Made by a program: the position numbers and the translations under genes
Notes under the pieces: generated by a model
Seen by the model: only the letters and a program-made list of their open reading frames with translations
What the model was told of the DNA's origin: nothing
The model's database searches: none
Shown here: positions 22,901 through 33,715 of the stretch, one piece after another
Position numbering within the stretch: position 1 is the stretch's first letter
Layout of the letters: every line of letters begins with the position of its first letter
DNA from: Linanthus parryae
Taxonomy: Eukaryota; Streptophyta; Magnoliopsida; Ericales; Polemoniaceae
Direction: 5' to 3'
DNA: 64,000 bases
Assembly (NCBI GenBank): GCA_023055425.1
Contig: JALGPY010000009.1
Location: 53,940,616-54,004,615 of the forward strand

Positions 22901-24509
22901 AACTCCAACGCTGCGCAGGACAAACTCGTTTGGCCCTCCACGAAGAATGGCTCATACCTGAACAAATCGGGCACGGACTTCTCACAGATACATTTTCCGC
23001 CTACCTCCCTCATCGACGCTTTCTCACCGAAACTGCATGTGGTGGATGTGTTCTCAGAAACTCAGAAGGAGACTTTCTAGCAGCCATAGGTTTTCTAATT
23101 CCATTCACAAAGATTTCGACAATTGCAGAAGCAACGACAATTAGAGAATTGGTGCTTATGGCAGTGAGATTAGGTTTCCGACATTTAGAAGTGGAATCGG
23201 ACTCTTTGACTGTGGTGACATTCATCTCCCAACACAAATCGAATTGAAATGGAGAGAGGGCAGCTCTGTTGCAGCAATTGGAGAGATAGGTGGACATTAA
23301 TACGGAAGGTGGAATATCTCATGTGCGAAAGGACGGAAATAAGCCTGCACTTGTATTAGCAACCACTTATGTTGGGGGTACAAATGTCATTGTATATTTA
23401 GACTTATGTCCATTTTTCCTTGGATCAGCTACTAATGCTGATAAGGCTGTAATGTCTGATTTATAATAATATCAAGCATTACTTACAAAAAAATGGAAGC
23501 CACTATGAGTTTATATGAACTCTATTTTAATTATGCCACCGATTCTTGCATGTTAAGTTTTTTTAATGAACCCGATAAGATCTTATCTTTTTGATGTATT
23601 ACTGTATTTTTGGAGGTAGAAAATTTGATATATACACCCATACACAGGGTATTTTTGTCAACATAACGTGCCTAGCTTCGCAATTAACTCAAACTCAGGG
23701 GGCGTTCAATCATTGTAGAGGCTAAAATGCTCCAAAATCCCCACTTGTTCAGCTAACGGAACAGCACAGAGGGGTGCAAACTATCACACACTTAGGCCAG
23801 TAACGGAGGGGCGTCCTGTTGTATGTCCATACCCCAGGGGTGCATCTCGGTAAAGTGCGTAAAACGGGTGTTTTCTATCCTTTAACCATTAATCTATTAT
23901 ACTTTAGTATCGCATAATAAGTTGTGAAGTTTACCTTGCCAGCATCAGCAATACGTGCAACTTGGACTCTTTTAGCTGGAGCTGCAGAAGAATTTTCGCC
24001 TGTCATCTCTTGTGAGTGTACCTAATGTAAGAAACAAAACAAGAAACTCAGTGAGGATAAAGTACGGAATGGGCTTATAGAAATCAGAAAGTAAACTATG
24101 CTACATACCGCAGGTGCCAGTGCCATATGGAGGTCCACATTTGCTGGGACATTTTGCTCAGGTGCTTCCCAGGCCTCTTTCTCAAGGTTCACCACATCAT
24201 TATTGTCTGAACGCAAAATAGGTATAAAACCATCAAAATAATCTTAAATGACAGAACATCAGAAGTATCAGTAAAAAAAATATCAATCAATCGTAAAAGA
24301 GCATGACAGTAAGAGTACACAATTATAATAATGCTTACTCTCGGGAATCTTTCTAGATGATGATGAGGCCACTGAGGACCTTCGATTGGTAAACAAGTCT
24401 TCAACAGGACAAAAGTCTTTGTACTTTGTATTTCCAACTCTAGTCCTAGATGAACTTCTTCGTTCCGGTGTGCTGCTCAGGTTCTTCCCTTCCTCGAGGC
24501 TTCACTCAT
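19914..24509 (-). CDS. Gene X: spliced coiled-coil protein, unknown function
   Basis: Minus-strand gene with four exons supported by GT/AG junctions and matching phases. Exon 1 ends at 24339 (IPE then GTAAGC). Exon 2 is 24109-24206. Exon 3 is 23935-24021. Exon 4 runs from 20572. The joined frame includes TRVGNTKYKDFCPVEDLF (exon 1), NLEKEAWEAPEQNVPANV (exon 2), SSAAPAKRVQVARIADAG (exon 3), and a helical exon 4 ending in a coiled coil (GLNEEEQQLKRRIQECRAKK). I do not recognise the family. Two likely frameshifts: an ATG at 24509 opens a frame that joins exon 1 only after a 1-nt shift; and exon 4 stops at 20069, while the +1 frame continues to 19914 with coherent helical sequence (ESSALIEALPEKRLSTTTK). 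Either it is a recent pseudogene or the assembly has errors. A degraded direct paralogue lies at 41210-41990. Confidence 0.55.
21690..22190. repeat. Diverged direct duplication inside intron 3
   Basis: About 21690-21890 and 21965-22175 align in the same orientation. Shared landmarks are TTCATCCCAACCATAA, a GCAAGA near it, CTATATGGA and CACATCTGGT, in the same order. Copies are clearly old. Confidence 0.6.
22360..23488 (+). pseudogene. LINE relic: reverse transcriptase and RNase H pieces
   Basis: Plus-strand frames give YKIISKTLANRLEPILNSII (start of the RT region), then after a shift ALSIDMSKAFDRVNWDF (RT motif A, catalytic Asp in IDMSKAFD). An internal deletion follows, then an RNase H tail at 22930-23247 with LEVESDSLTVV. 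It ends in a short A run near 23483-23488. Several frameshifts and a missing RT centre make it dead. It is inserted antisense to gene X, within its intron. Confidence 0.8.
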
Positions 24510-24625
24510 TATTACAATTCCCTGATTGAGAGGTAGCAAAGTACCGAGAACAAGAATCTGTTATAGCATAACATCAGAAGAATCATTAGGCGGCTATCAA
24601 TATTGTCATAATACACGAAGTATCT

Positions 24626-25067
24626 GTGTTGGTAGCATCATTGGAGCACATCTCCGGAAGTGAATGCTTCTTCTATCAAATGGCAGGACCATGTCTGGAA
24701 GGGCAGGAAAAACATACAAATGAGGCTGACGTTGAAGATAAGTTACTAACTAGAGCAGGAAAGATCAGTGTTGTTGCAGAGGGTCCAGAAATGGAGTTCC
24801 CTCTCTTGATTCAGGTTAGCGAGTCCAGCTGGAGGAATACTGTTGTGGGTAAGACGAGATCCACTATGAAACTCAAATACACTCCTAATGCCATGGACAG
24901 TGAAGGTGTAGTCAAAATTCCTGATGAGGTTGTGAGAGCAAACAGTGAAAATGGAGTGCTTGTTCGGTAGGCTGATTATTTGGTAGGACATTCCCCTGTA
25001 CTATGGTCAAAAGCAATGCAGAGAAAAAATATGATTCATACGGTTTGGAACAAGTTCAGGTGAATGA
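24626..25067 (+). pseudogene. LINE ORF1 (DUF4283-like) N-terminal relic
   Basis: Open from ATG 24626 to 24970. The second half (SSWRNTVVGKTRSTMKLKY, KIPDEVVRANSENG) followed past a stop by ADYLVGHSPVLWSKAMQRKN fits the DUF4283 start of plant LINE ORF1 proteins (typical pattern: S W ... V ... L ... V ... D E V ... L V G ... W ... K). The frame is then cut by the hAT element at 25068, and resumes at 26247 as EGTWLFQFPNESDCMKILEE. Confidence 0.6.
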
Positions 25068-26246
25068 CGAGGGTTGCAGAAGGCAACGAATCGGATTCAA
25101 ATCGATCCACCTATATCCAAATCCAAATCTGAGCATGAATACTTGGAACCATATTCGATCGGATGTTAAGCGGATTCGGATCGGATTCAGCTCGGATTCA
25201 ATTTGTGATATCCACATCCGATCTGACAACACGCATTTGGATCCAGATAAGAGAAAATCCAAAAAAATGCCCAAACAAAATATTTAATCGGATCATATCC
25301 GGATCCAAATTCGGATCAAGAACAGAGAAGTTCAAAAAACACCAAAACATTACAGCAAATAAAAACATTCTGACTACTAACTATTACAATATATATAACT
25401 TGGATAGTGGAACTACAAATCCATAAATTCAGAAACATTACAACCTCACATCCCATAAATAAAGTCATAAATGTTTTATACATCTAATCATACACAAATT
25501 CAACCCAAAAAAAATAACAAAATTGTCCATAAGATCAGGAGTTACAATAAACAGAATTTCAAGAATAAAGGAAACTCTCAATTGTTTGATACAGAATCTT
25601 ATTGTTGCTTCGCTTCTTGAATTAATGCCTATCCTTATCATCTTTCCCTACATGATTCTCATATTTCAAATTTGGATAGTTCTTCATCAAACCGTAAACC
25701 AACATCAAACCCTAAACTAACAGCACTAATCAATCGCCACTATCACATGATCGCACACAAAATCTACAGCAAACAAAGCGATCGATTGAAGAATGACATG
25801 AGATGCGAGTTACATAAGATGTGGTAGAGAGAAAGACTCTTACCCGCGGAGGACTGCGTTCTCGGATGGAGTGGTGAGAGAGAGAGACTCGTCGTCGGAT
25901 GTCGGCGACTCACTTTCTCACAAACAGACGGTGAGTGGTGAGAGAGAGAGGGCTGCGTTCTGAAATCGAACCGACGAGACTACGAAGTGGTGACTGGTGA
26001 GTTGCTAGGGTTTTAGATAGATCATGTGTTTATATGTGTAGGTTAATTCGTAATTTCTTATAACTTAAAGTATATTTTGGTTAAAGTATACACGTGTTTA
26101 TATATGCTATGGTTAATTAGGAATTTGATTTTAAATATCCATATCCGATCTATTTTAAAACGGATCGAACTCGGACTTATCCATTCCGATCGAATCGCCC
26201 GGATTTTGGATCGGATCGAACCGCATTGCCATCCCATATGAGGGTA
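25068..26246. mobile_element. hAT-like element inside the LINE, arm 1 copy
   Basis: Right end reads ...CGAACCGCATTGCCATCCC, the reverse of GGGATGGCAATGCGG, a common hAT terminus. Left end is GAGGGTTGCAGAAGGCAACG. Both ends carry GATCGGATC-rich subterminal sequence (25080-25330, 26140-26230). The flanks AATGACGA and AATGAGGG (using the arm 2 copy for the right side) could be a worn 8-bp target duplication. There is no transposase. The centre (25790-26000) looks like a 5'-UTR-type sequence with CTAGGGTTTTAG, also kept in the arm 2 copy at 39503-40452. Confidence 0.6.
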
Positions 26247-28064
26247 CTTGGCTTTTTCAATTCCCAAATGAGAGTGACTGCATGAAAATCTTAGAAGAAG
26301 CTTCCATAATCAAATGCTAAAGTGTGTGTTCCAGTTAAAAGCATGGGTAGGAAACATTGAAGGCTATAGTTTATTTGTTATCCTAAGCAATCAATAAACT
26401 TGACACCCTTTGTACAATTCAGAAACACATCATGATATTTACACCACGTTGAACCCAAAGACCAGGGCGCGCAATTCTGGTTTCTACATTTTACATTTCG
26501 TATAGAAGAGAATCCATATGTCATACCCCATTTAACAAATGAACATTGCCCTCATAATTGAGCTTTCACGTACAAAAAGATTTTGAATCTGCTATACATA
26601 TGTACGAAATACCAAGAAAATGAATCGAACGAGGGGTCATACACAAACTGTGGTTCTACCCATAAACCAAACCCACGAGTATTATGACCTAACAAACTGG
26701 TTCAGCCCATGTAATACCATCACTGATTCATATTTGACTTTGTATTGTCTCTTCCTTGAAACATTTAGAAAACATTACTTCACAAACTGGATACTTCCCA
26801 ACCCCATTCAACATCCTCATTTAGATATAAGACACTAACCGTACACAATATTAGTTTTTTTACATACTAAGCGATTGATCTAGACTAGTGTGCAGAAGTT
26901 CAAATCGAACCCTAATGGGAAAAATTATAAACAACAAAAGCAAGTCGAATAGTACATCAAAATTGAGATTCATAAACCAAATGTACACAAAAATTACTGA
27001 ATCTTTACATACCCAGAGATTTACAATTTTACAGGCTTGGAGGTAAACTCAAATTGTTCTACTGAAGTATCAAGACTTCAATATGGGTGACAGAATAGAA
27101 AATCTTAATAGAGTGGGGGCTAATTTGTTGAATTTCCGAACTGAGATCTTTAATTGTTTATTGAACTAAGCGGAGGTAATAATGTTGCTTGAGAATACGG
27201 ATATAAATATGGCTGGAGTAGATTTATGGATGATTGTTGTAGCTACAAAATAGAAATGTGGTTAGGAGATTTGATGAGAAATTTGGAAAGAGAGAGAGGG
27301 AGAGATGAGTCTCTATCTCTTTGGTATGCGATCTTACGGGTCCAACAATGATAAGGAATAGATATTAATATGCTAATAACTAATAATAAATTTACTAAGT
27401 TACACCTTATATTTAGAAATTTTGGTGCCCTCTTAAACTATGGTGACCTAAGAACAAAAATGAGCTGCTTAATGCTTAAGCCGGCCCTGGTTGGAATGTT
27501 GATGTTAGTGTGTAACAATGGCATCCACCATCTGCAAAAAGTGTTACATGTTTGGCCGTAAATGTGTATCAATGGCATTCGCAAACCTATACAGCAGAAA
27601 GAATGGAGGGATGCTAGAAGGGGTAAGGCTAAGAGATTAATCTGCTTGCAGAAGTGTCTCACCCTGTGCTAAATGTGCTAAATGTAAATAACCAAAGAGA
27701 GAAAGTAGAGACCTCAAGTAAAATTATTGCTCCTGCAAACCCATTTGCTGCACTAGGTAGATAGAAGAGGATGAACAATATATAGATGAGGTAGAAGAGA
27801 CACAGGCTATAGAGGCTGCAAAAGACATTGAAAGAAGAAAGATCATGTAGCAGATTACAAAAAAATTGGAAGGAAGAATCACTAGCCCTCAACTGGAGGG
27901 TGGCTATGATAGTGAGTAGGGACAGTTTGTAAGATCTCTCTACTTTCCCTATAGGTAGCAGGTCAGCCCCTGGTGCAATCATAGCCAACTAGTAGTAGGA
28001 GGCCATCCTCTATGAGTAGCCCAGAAGATACCTCTTCGTTACAAGACACAACCGTCCAGGTCTT
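26247..28064 (+). other. Arm 1: LINE ORF1 continuation and unassigned sequence
   Basis: The first 80 bp resume LINE ORF1 (EGTWLFQFPNESDCMKILEE). From about 26350 to 27490 the sequence is shared with arm 2 but has no coding sense. Near 27480-27492 it holds AGCCGGCCCTGG, the reverse of CAGGGCCGGC, an end type of plant hAT elements, also seen in arm 2 near 37760. Between 27490 and 28060 it is private to arm 1, and nothing is recognised. Confidence 0.45.
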
Positions 28065-29450
28065 GTGGAACTTGACAGTGTCGACACTCAATTACAGCAA
28101 AGTAGTGTGGACCTATGGACTCCTTTAAAGTTACCAATTGTTCCATCTAGCCAGAAGAAGAAACAGAGCTTCAACAAGTTTTCCCTTCCAACAGGTAGGA
28201 AAAGAATAAGTCTGGTGGGAATAGGGGGTCGCGGCTTTCCTAAATAGAGGTGTGCTCCTGTTTTTATTTTCCATTGTCCTATGGGTATAGGGACATGGAA
28301 TACCGGGGGTCTGAATGAGAATAAGTTAACTCTTCTTGGGATTCTAGAGACTGAAGTGGGTGAGAAGCCTTTTGAGAAGAAATTGGGCTGCAGTTGACAA
28401 CTACCAAAATCATCCTCACGGTAGGGACTTGGAAAACAGGGGTCCAAATGACCCCATCAGACATAGGGATGTGCGAATTTCAGACAATAATTTAGCGCTT
28501 CCTGGGCTCGTTGAGACTAAAGTGAAGGAGGAGAAGACTTCAGGGGTCAGAAGCCTTTTGAGAAGAAGACATAGGGATGTGGATAATAACCGAAATCGTC
28601 CTCAGGGTAGAATACGGGTAATGTGGAATCCTCTTGTGTACTATGTGACCAAGCTATTGAGTACAGCTCAACAGCAGTAATGGGCTGTTGAGATGGATTA
28701 TCATGGGTGCTGGGAAGAAGGAAGTTATGGGCTGACATAAAGAATATAGCTCCCTCTATGAATAACAGCAGATGGATTATCATGGGTGATTACATGAATG
28801 ATATGGATGATTGTGTGCAATGTCTTGATGTGGAAGAGGCTACGTGTTTACTTGGTCTAACAGGTAAGTGGGAAATCATACATCAACAAAAAGTATACTA
28901 CTTTTTGTGAAAATGCTTATGCCTAGTTCACTGGCTGCGTTTGTGGATCCTCTTTGTGCCGATCATTCTCCAATGGTGGTCAAGGTAAGTATCCTAGCGC
29001 ATACCCAAAGAAGCCTCGTACGTTTTATGATATGTGGGCAAAGCAACATCAGTTCTTTAAACTAGTTGAAAAGAACTGGAAGTTTGATGACCAAGGTTAT
29101 TGAATGCAGTGCCTTGGTCCCAAAAAATCCTAATCCTCTTGAAGTGTCTCATTTCAGGCTATCTCCAGTTGCAACACGGTTTAAAAATACATATCCAAGG
29201 TGGAGCATAATTGATGAAAAAATTGTTGCCATAAGAGCTTCTGAAAGACTTACCACATAAATGATAAGGGTGTTAGGTGTACTTTAAAAGTGGATTGCAA
29301 AAGGCATATGACAATTGATAATATGAGATGGAATTTCCTGTTCATTGTTTTAAATTGTATGCCGTTTCCCTCCAAGATGATCCAATGGATTAGATCTTTT
29401 ATAAACTCTCCTAGCTACTCAATCAAGTATTAATGGTGAGCTTAAAGATC
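28065..29450 (+). pseudogene. LINE ORF2 relic, endonuclease to RT start (arm 1)
   Basis: Broken frames in order: GTWNTGGLNENKLTLLGILE (first endonuclease motif, usually GTWNVRGLN), LVETKVKEEKTSGVRSLL, MWNPLVYYVTKLLS, SRWIIMGDYMNDMDD (the GDFN region with F/N changed), DHSPMVVKVS (endonuclease SDH region), then RT piece RCTLKVDCKRHMTIDNMRW and FPSKMIQWIRSFINSPSYSI. Many stops and shifts. The inverse copy lies at 36735-37020 and 32866-33332. Confidence 0.75.
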
Positions 29451-31525
29451 TTATATGAGAGCCCGGGCTACCTGGATTAGCTGATTCAAAGTCCAAGTAC
29501 GTTGCAAAATCAAATTCGTTGGATGGAGAGACATAGATGGATACGGAGAGAGAGAGACCGCAAAATCAAAGATCTGCATAAGAGGATTTGGAGAGAGAAA
29601 GAGAGAGAGACACCTTCCTTCTAAGTTTGAGGTTGCCAGAATTTTTCGCCGCCGTTACAGAAAACAGAGAGGGAGGTAATGAGGGAAGCCGTGGAACAAG
29701 AAAAGAGGGTTAGGGTTTAAATATAAAAGTTTAAAACGGATACATTAAAAACTGTTTTTCAGTGTATAACCGCTATTAGGTCTCTCAGTTTCTTTAGGGT
29801 TGGTGGGAGGATAAAGTGAGACTTGAAATCTCGATTTCAAATCACAAAACGGATTCTCCAACTCTCGGTATTTTAATGAGCGTACTTCGGTATTTTACTT
29901 GAGATCGGGATTATTTCTTCGGTTAAAATCTGGTAGGTTGTGCTATAGATTGTAGCAGTCTCTTTTTGTATAGGAAGTACCCTTCATAGGATATTTGTTC
30001 TCCCGCAGTATGCCTTGTACCTTTGTTTCGACCTGTTGTTTCTTAAAAATGAACATTACCCCAAAAAATTATAATAGTGCTTACTTTCGGGAATATACTG
30101 AGATCTTCTTACTATTCTAGGAACTCAAGCCTTATAAGAGGAGTTTCTGTAGTCTATTAGGAATATGAAATAAAAAAATAAACAAATTAATTGGGTAAAT
30201 GCCTAAAATAAAACTGGAAAAATAATGATAATAATCGCGTTAATTAAACAAATCTATACATAAATAAAGTAATTAATAGTATTACTGAGAGGGCGCACAT
30301 ACGTAGAATAGTAAATACAATTACCGGTAGATATGTGGAGATTTTAAATAGACAAACATTGAGTGTTGACATATGCAACAAATTCTCACATATTAACAGT
30401 CTAAATATTAATTTCCGGTTTCATTTTAGTCATTTAAGCAATTAATATGTTTATTTTTCTAATTTCATATTCCTATAGAACTATAGATCTGCTTCCACCC
30501 ATTTACATTGCATATCTTTCTCAGAATCTATCTCAAGCTGGTTTCCGGAGACTCGTATTATAATACTTGAGTTCCTAAAATGGTAAGAAGATCTCAGCAT
30601 ATTCCCGAAAGTAAGCAGGATTATAATTTTTGGGCATACAGTTTATTGAATTAAAAAACAACAGGTTGAAACATAGTTACAATGGGCATACGCCACAGGT
30701 ACAAGGGGCATACCCCAGGAGAACAAATACCTTATGGAGGGTACTTCCTAAGTTCCTATACAAAAAGATACCGCCACAGTGAAGCTTCTACAGCACAACC
30801 TATCATATTTGCACCCATATCGGTCTGTGTTTCGGCTGGAAGAGAAAAAAAAAAGAAATAATTCTTATCTCAAGTATTGAAATAGGCTGATTGAAATACC
30901 GTGATTGGAGAATCGGTTTTGTGCTTTGAAACTGAGACTTATCCTCCCAACAGCCCAAAAGAAACTGAGAGACCTAATAGCGGTTATACACTGAAAAATC
31001 AAAATTTCATAGGTTTTAAACCTTTATATTTAAACCCTAACCCTCCTTTCTTGTTCAACGACTCTCCTCATTGCCTCCCTCTTTGATTTCTGTAATGTCG
31101 ACAAATATTTTGGTGACGTCATACTCAAAACAAAGGTATGTGTCTCTCTCAAACTCTCAAATGCAGTTCTTTGATTTTGCAATCTCTCTGTCTCTCTGTA
31201 TCCGTCTAATTCTCTCCCTCGAACGAATTTGGTTTTGCAATCTCTCTTTCTCTCTCTGTATTCGTCTAATTCTCTCCCTCCAACGAATTTGGTTTTGCAG
31301 CATACTTGGACTGTAAATCAGCTAATCCAGGAAGTTGGGGATTTTATACAAAATCTTTGACCTCCCCATTAATATTGATCGAGTAGCTAGGAGAGGTTGT
31401 ACAAGATCTAATCCATTGGATCATCTGGGTGGGAAACCGCATAAAATTTTAAAAAATTAACAGGAAACACCATCACATTGTCATATGCCTTTTGTACACC
31501 ACTTTGAGAGCACACCTAGCACCCT
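29265..31525. repeat. Central palindrome of the inverted duplication
   Basis: 29265-30230 and 30440-31525 are inverse copies about a loop near 30230-30440. Anchors: AAAGTCCAAGTACGTTGCAAAATC (29495) against the reverse near 31300; ACTTTCGGGAATATACTGAGATC (30090) against GATCTCAGCATATTCCCGAAAGT (30593). Shared content: the RT tail of the LINE, a GA-rich 5'-UTR-like tract (29530-29680 and 31140-31290), and a gene X-like exon/intron junction. Confidence 0.85.
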
Positions 31526-31906
31526 TATCGTTTACTCCCTCCGTCCCAGCCAATTCTTTATTTTTTTCCTTTTTAAGACGTCCCAACCAATTCTTTAAAC
31601 TTTCCTAAAATGGAAAGTCTCTACACCCCAAAATACCAAAATTCAGTCTCTTTTTTCAATTGGGCCTAATTAAAATGGATTAACAACTAACCCACCTAAT
31701 TAGGCCCAAATGCTTTCATTAGCTGTAAACCCTAGTATGTGGATTAATTAGGAAAATCAAAACTCTCTCTCTCGTTCATTTCCTCTCAACCGTCCCACTC
31801 TCTCTGTTCTTCCCCAATTCTCGTCGCTCTCTCCCTCTGCGGCGCTAGGGTTTGGGCGATTGAAGAACAATCTTCGATTCTCTCTCCTTTCTGAGTTCGA
31901 TTAGCC

Positions 31907-32176
31907 ATGTCGGAGTACAGAGAAGGGCTCTGGTGTCCCTATTCGTACGACGACTGGAAAGAGTCCGTCGATTTGGACGCCGTTGACTCTGGTGGTGGTT
32001 CGTTCGTGCCTGAAACGGAAGATCCGGACGAAACCCAACCGCCTTATAACCTAGGACCTTCGATGACTGGGTCTGGTAACTTGCATGGGTCCGATCTGTT
32101 AGATTTCAATGTAACACAATCACCGGATGATGAAGAGAGGGAATACGAGTTCTTGCTCAACTCGGAAGAGGTTTAA
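31907..32176 (+). CDS. Small acidic ORF in foldback left arm, unknown
   Basis: 89 codons from ATG 31907, starting MSEYREGLWCPYSYDDWKES. The rest is acidic, with runs such as DSGGG, ETEDPDETQPP and SPDDEEREYEFLL. I recognise no family. The region upstream resembles a plant 5' leader (pyrimidine-rich, CTAGGGTTT), as if a host first exon had been captured. The right arm holds the inverse copy (minus strand, about 32180-32466), but its fourth codon is TAG and it has further changes, so only the left arm could make protein. Confidence 0.4.
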   Translation: MSEYREGLWCPYSYDDWKESVDLDAVDSGGGSFVPETEDPDETQPPYNLGPSMTGSGNLHGSDLLDFNVTQSPDDEEREYEFLLNSEEV

Positions 32177-32179
32177 TTT

Positions 32180-32466
32180 CAGAAAAAGGGTTCAGAAATT
32201 AAACCTCCCTCCAATTTCAGCAAGAATTCGTATTCCATCTCCTCATCAGAGTCTAGTTCATCATCGGAATCTAACAGATCAGACCCATGCAAGTTACCAG
32301 ACCCAGTCATCGAAGATCCTAGGTTATCAGGTGGTTGAATTTCGTCCGCATCTTCCGTTTCAAGCACGAACAAACCACCACCGGAGTCAACGGCGTCCGA
32401 ATCGACATACTCTTTCCAGCCGTCGTACGAATCGGAACACTAGAGCCCTTCTCTCTACTCCGACAT
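32180..32466 (-). pseudogene. Second, broken copy of the foldback ORF
   Basis: Minus-strand counterpart of 31907-32176. ATG at 32466, then SE and a TAG stop. Downstream the frame keeps ETEDADEIQPPDNLGSSMTG and gains an SDDELDSDEEMEYEF segment, where the left arm reads FNVTQSPDDEEREYEF. The arm therefore preserves an alternative, perhaps older, version of the acidic region. Confidence 0.5.
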
Positions 32467-32865
32467 GGCTAATAGAAATCGCAAAGGAGAGAGAATCGAA
32501 GATTGTTCTTCAATTGCCCAAACCCTAGCGCCGCAGAGGGAGAGAGAGCGACGAGAATCGGGGAAGAACAGAGACAGTGGGACGGTTGAGAGAAAATGAA
32601 CGAGAGAGTGAGAGAGAGTTTTGATTTGACTAATTAATCCACATACTAGGATTTACAGCTAATGAAAGCATTTGGGCCTAATTATGTGGGTTAGTTATAT
32701 AATCCATCTTAATTAGGCCCAATTGAAAAAAAAAAAAGATGTATTTTGTAGTAACGGTAAGATGGTATTTTGGTGTGTAGAAACTTTCCATTTTAGGAAA
32801 GTTTAAAGAATTGGTTGGGACATCCCAACAAGGAAAAACTAAAGAATTGGCTGGGACGGAAGGAG

Positions 32866-33332
32866 TATCAATTATGCCCCTCCCTTCAAAAAAAGCAACT
32901 TGCGAATTTTGAACAACGTGGGTGAGTTATGGTTTAATCAAGTTGTCAATGATCTTGGATATGCATTTTTAAACCGTGTTGCAACAGGATTTAGGCCTGT
33001 ATTGAGACACCTCAAGAGGATTAGGAATTTTTGGGGCCAAGGCAATGCATTCTATAACCTTGGCAATCAAACTTCCGGTTCCTTTCAACTAGTTTAGTGA
33101 ATTGAAGGTGCTTTGCCCACATATCATAAAACATACAAGGCTTCTTTGGGTATGTATGCTCTAGGATACCTACCTTGACCACCATTGGATAATGATCAGA
33201 AGAGGATCCCCAAACACAAACAGTGAATTAGGCAAAGCATTATCCCACTTGCCTCTTAGACCAAGTAAACGTGTGGTGTGAGTATCTGAACTCCTCCACA
33301 TTAAGACATTGCACACAATCATCCATGTGATT
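32866..33332 (-). pseudogene. LINE ORF2 relic in arm 2, part 1
   Basis: Inverse match of about 28780-29240, including the stretch before TTTAAAAATGCATATCCAAG. It keeps about 60 bp that arm 1 lost (32880-32945 region). It is interrupted at 33333 by the LTR element and resumes at 36735. Confidence 0.7.
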
Positions 33333-33669
33333 TGATACGAGTACGTACGAACACAGCGCACGACATGGCAGCATAGTTTTAAATTTATTAGTTTATTTTA
33401 ATTATTAAAGTATTAGGAAGTGTTTTAATTGTTGGGGGGGGGGGTTAGCATAATTAGTTAATTGTTAGAGGGGGTGTTGGGATAATTAGTCGTTAGCCAA
33501 TTAGTATTAATATGTTTCTCTGGTTCAGTTAGTATTACCGAATGAATTGATTACAGAATTGTCTTTATTCGGTCAAACCCTAGATTTTGGAGAGTGCAAG
33601 CCTCTATGGTGCTGCAAAGGAGAGCGTAGCGTCTACACAACTACAATCCGATAGCTTAATTTCTAATCA
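33333..33669 (+). repeat. LTR 1 of the short-LTR element
   Basis: 337 bp starting TGATACGAG, close in sequence to LTR 2 (differences include a G-run of 12 here against 6 there). It includes AATTATTAAAGTATTAGGAAG and TCGGTCAAACCCTAG. Confidence 0.88.
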
Positions 33670-33715
33670 ACTGGTGCTTTCGTTGTTCAATCACCACAAC
33701 CCACTGGTGAAATCA

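Larger units (their letters stand above)
20573..23934 (-). other. Intron 3 of gene X
   Basis: 3.36 kb, with donor GTAAAC at the 23934 end and a T-rich acceptor TTTTTTTTTTCAG at 20573 (minus reading). It holds a direct duplication (about 21690-22190), a LINE relic on the opposite strand (22360-23488), and otherwise unassigned AT-rich sequence. Confidence 0.65.
25283..30230 (+). repeat. Arm 1 of a large inverted duplication
   Basis: This stretch is matched in reverse by 30440-40452 once two later insertions (31535-32865 and 33333-36734) are removed, leaving arms of about 5 kb. Anchors: 25283-25320 with 40420-40452 (ATCCGGATCCAAATTCGG); 25530 with 40175 (CAGGAGTT..); 26615-26800 with 38490-38690; 27300-27490 with 37755-37940; 28780-29200 with 32950-33330; 29265-30180 with 30470-31525. 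The segment 27490-28060 has no match in arm 2. Copies are visibly diverged, so the event is old. Confidence 0.85.
31535..32865. mobile_element. Stowaway/mariner-type foldback element with ORF-bearing arms
   Basis: 1,331 bp between TA target duplications (31533-31534, 32866-32867). Ends are CTCCCTCCGTCCCAGCC and its inverse, the signature of plant mariner-type MITEs. Almost the whole element is an inverted repeat: 31535-32170 folds onto 32200-32865 with a short loop near 32180. Each arm has an untranslated-leader-like region (CTCTCTC, GCGGCGCTAGGGTTTGGGC) and a copy of the same ORF. A transcript would form a hairpin of about 600 bp. No transposase is encoded. Confidence 0.85.

Noticed and set aside
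24626..24970. Stand-alone 114-codon gene
   Set aside because: Its C-terminal part fits the start of LINE ORF1 and continues past the stop, and again past the hAT insertion at 26247.
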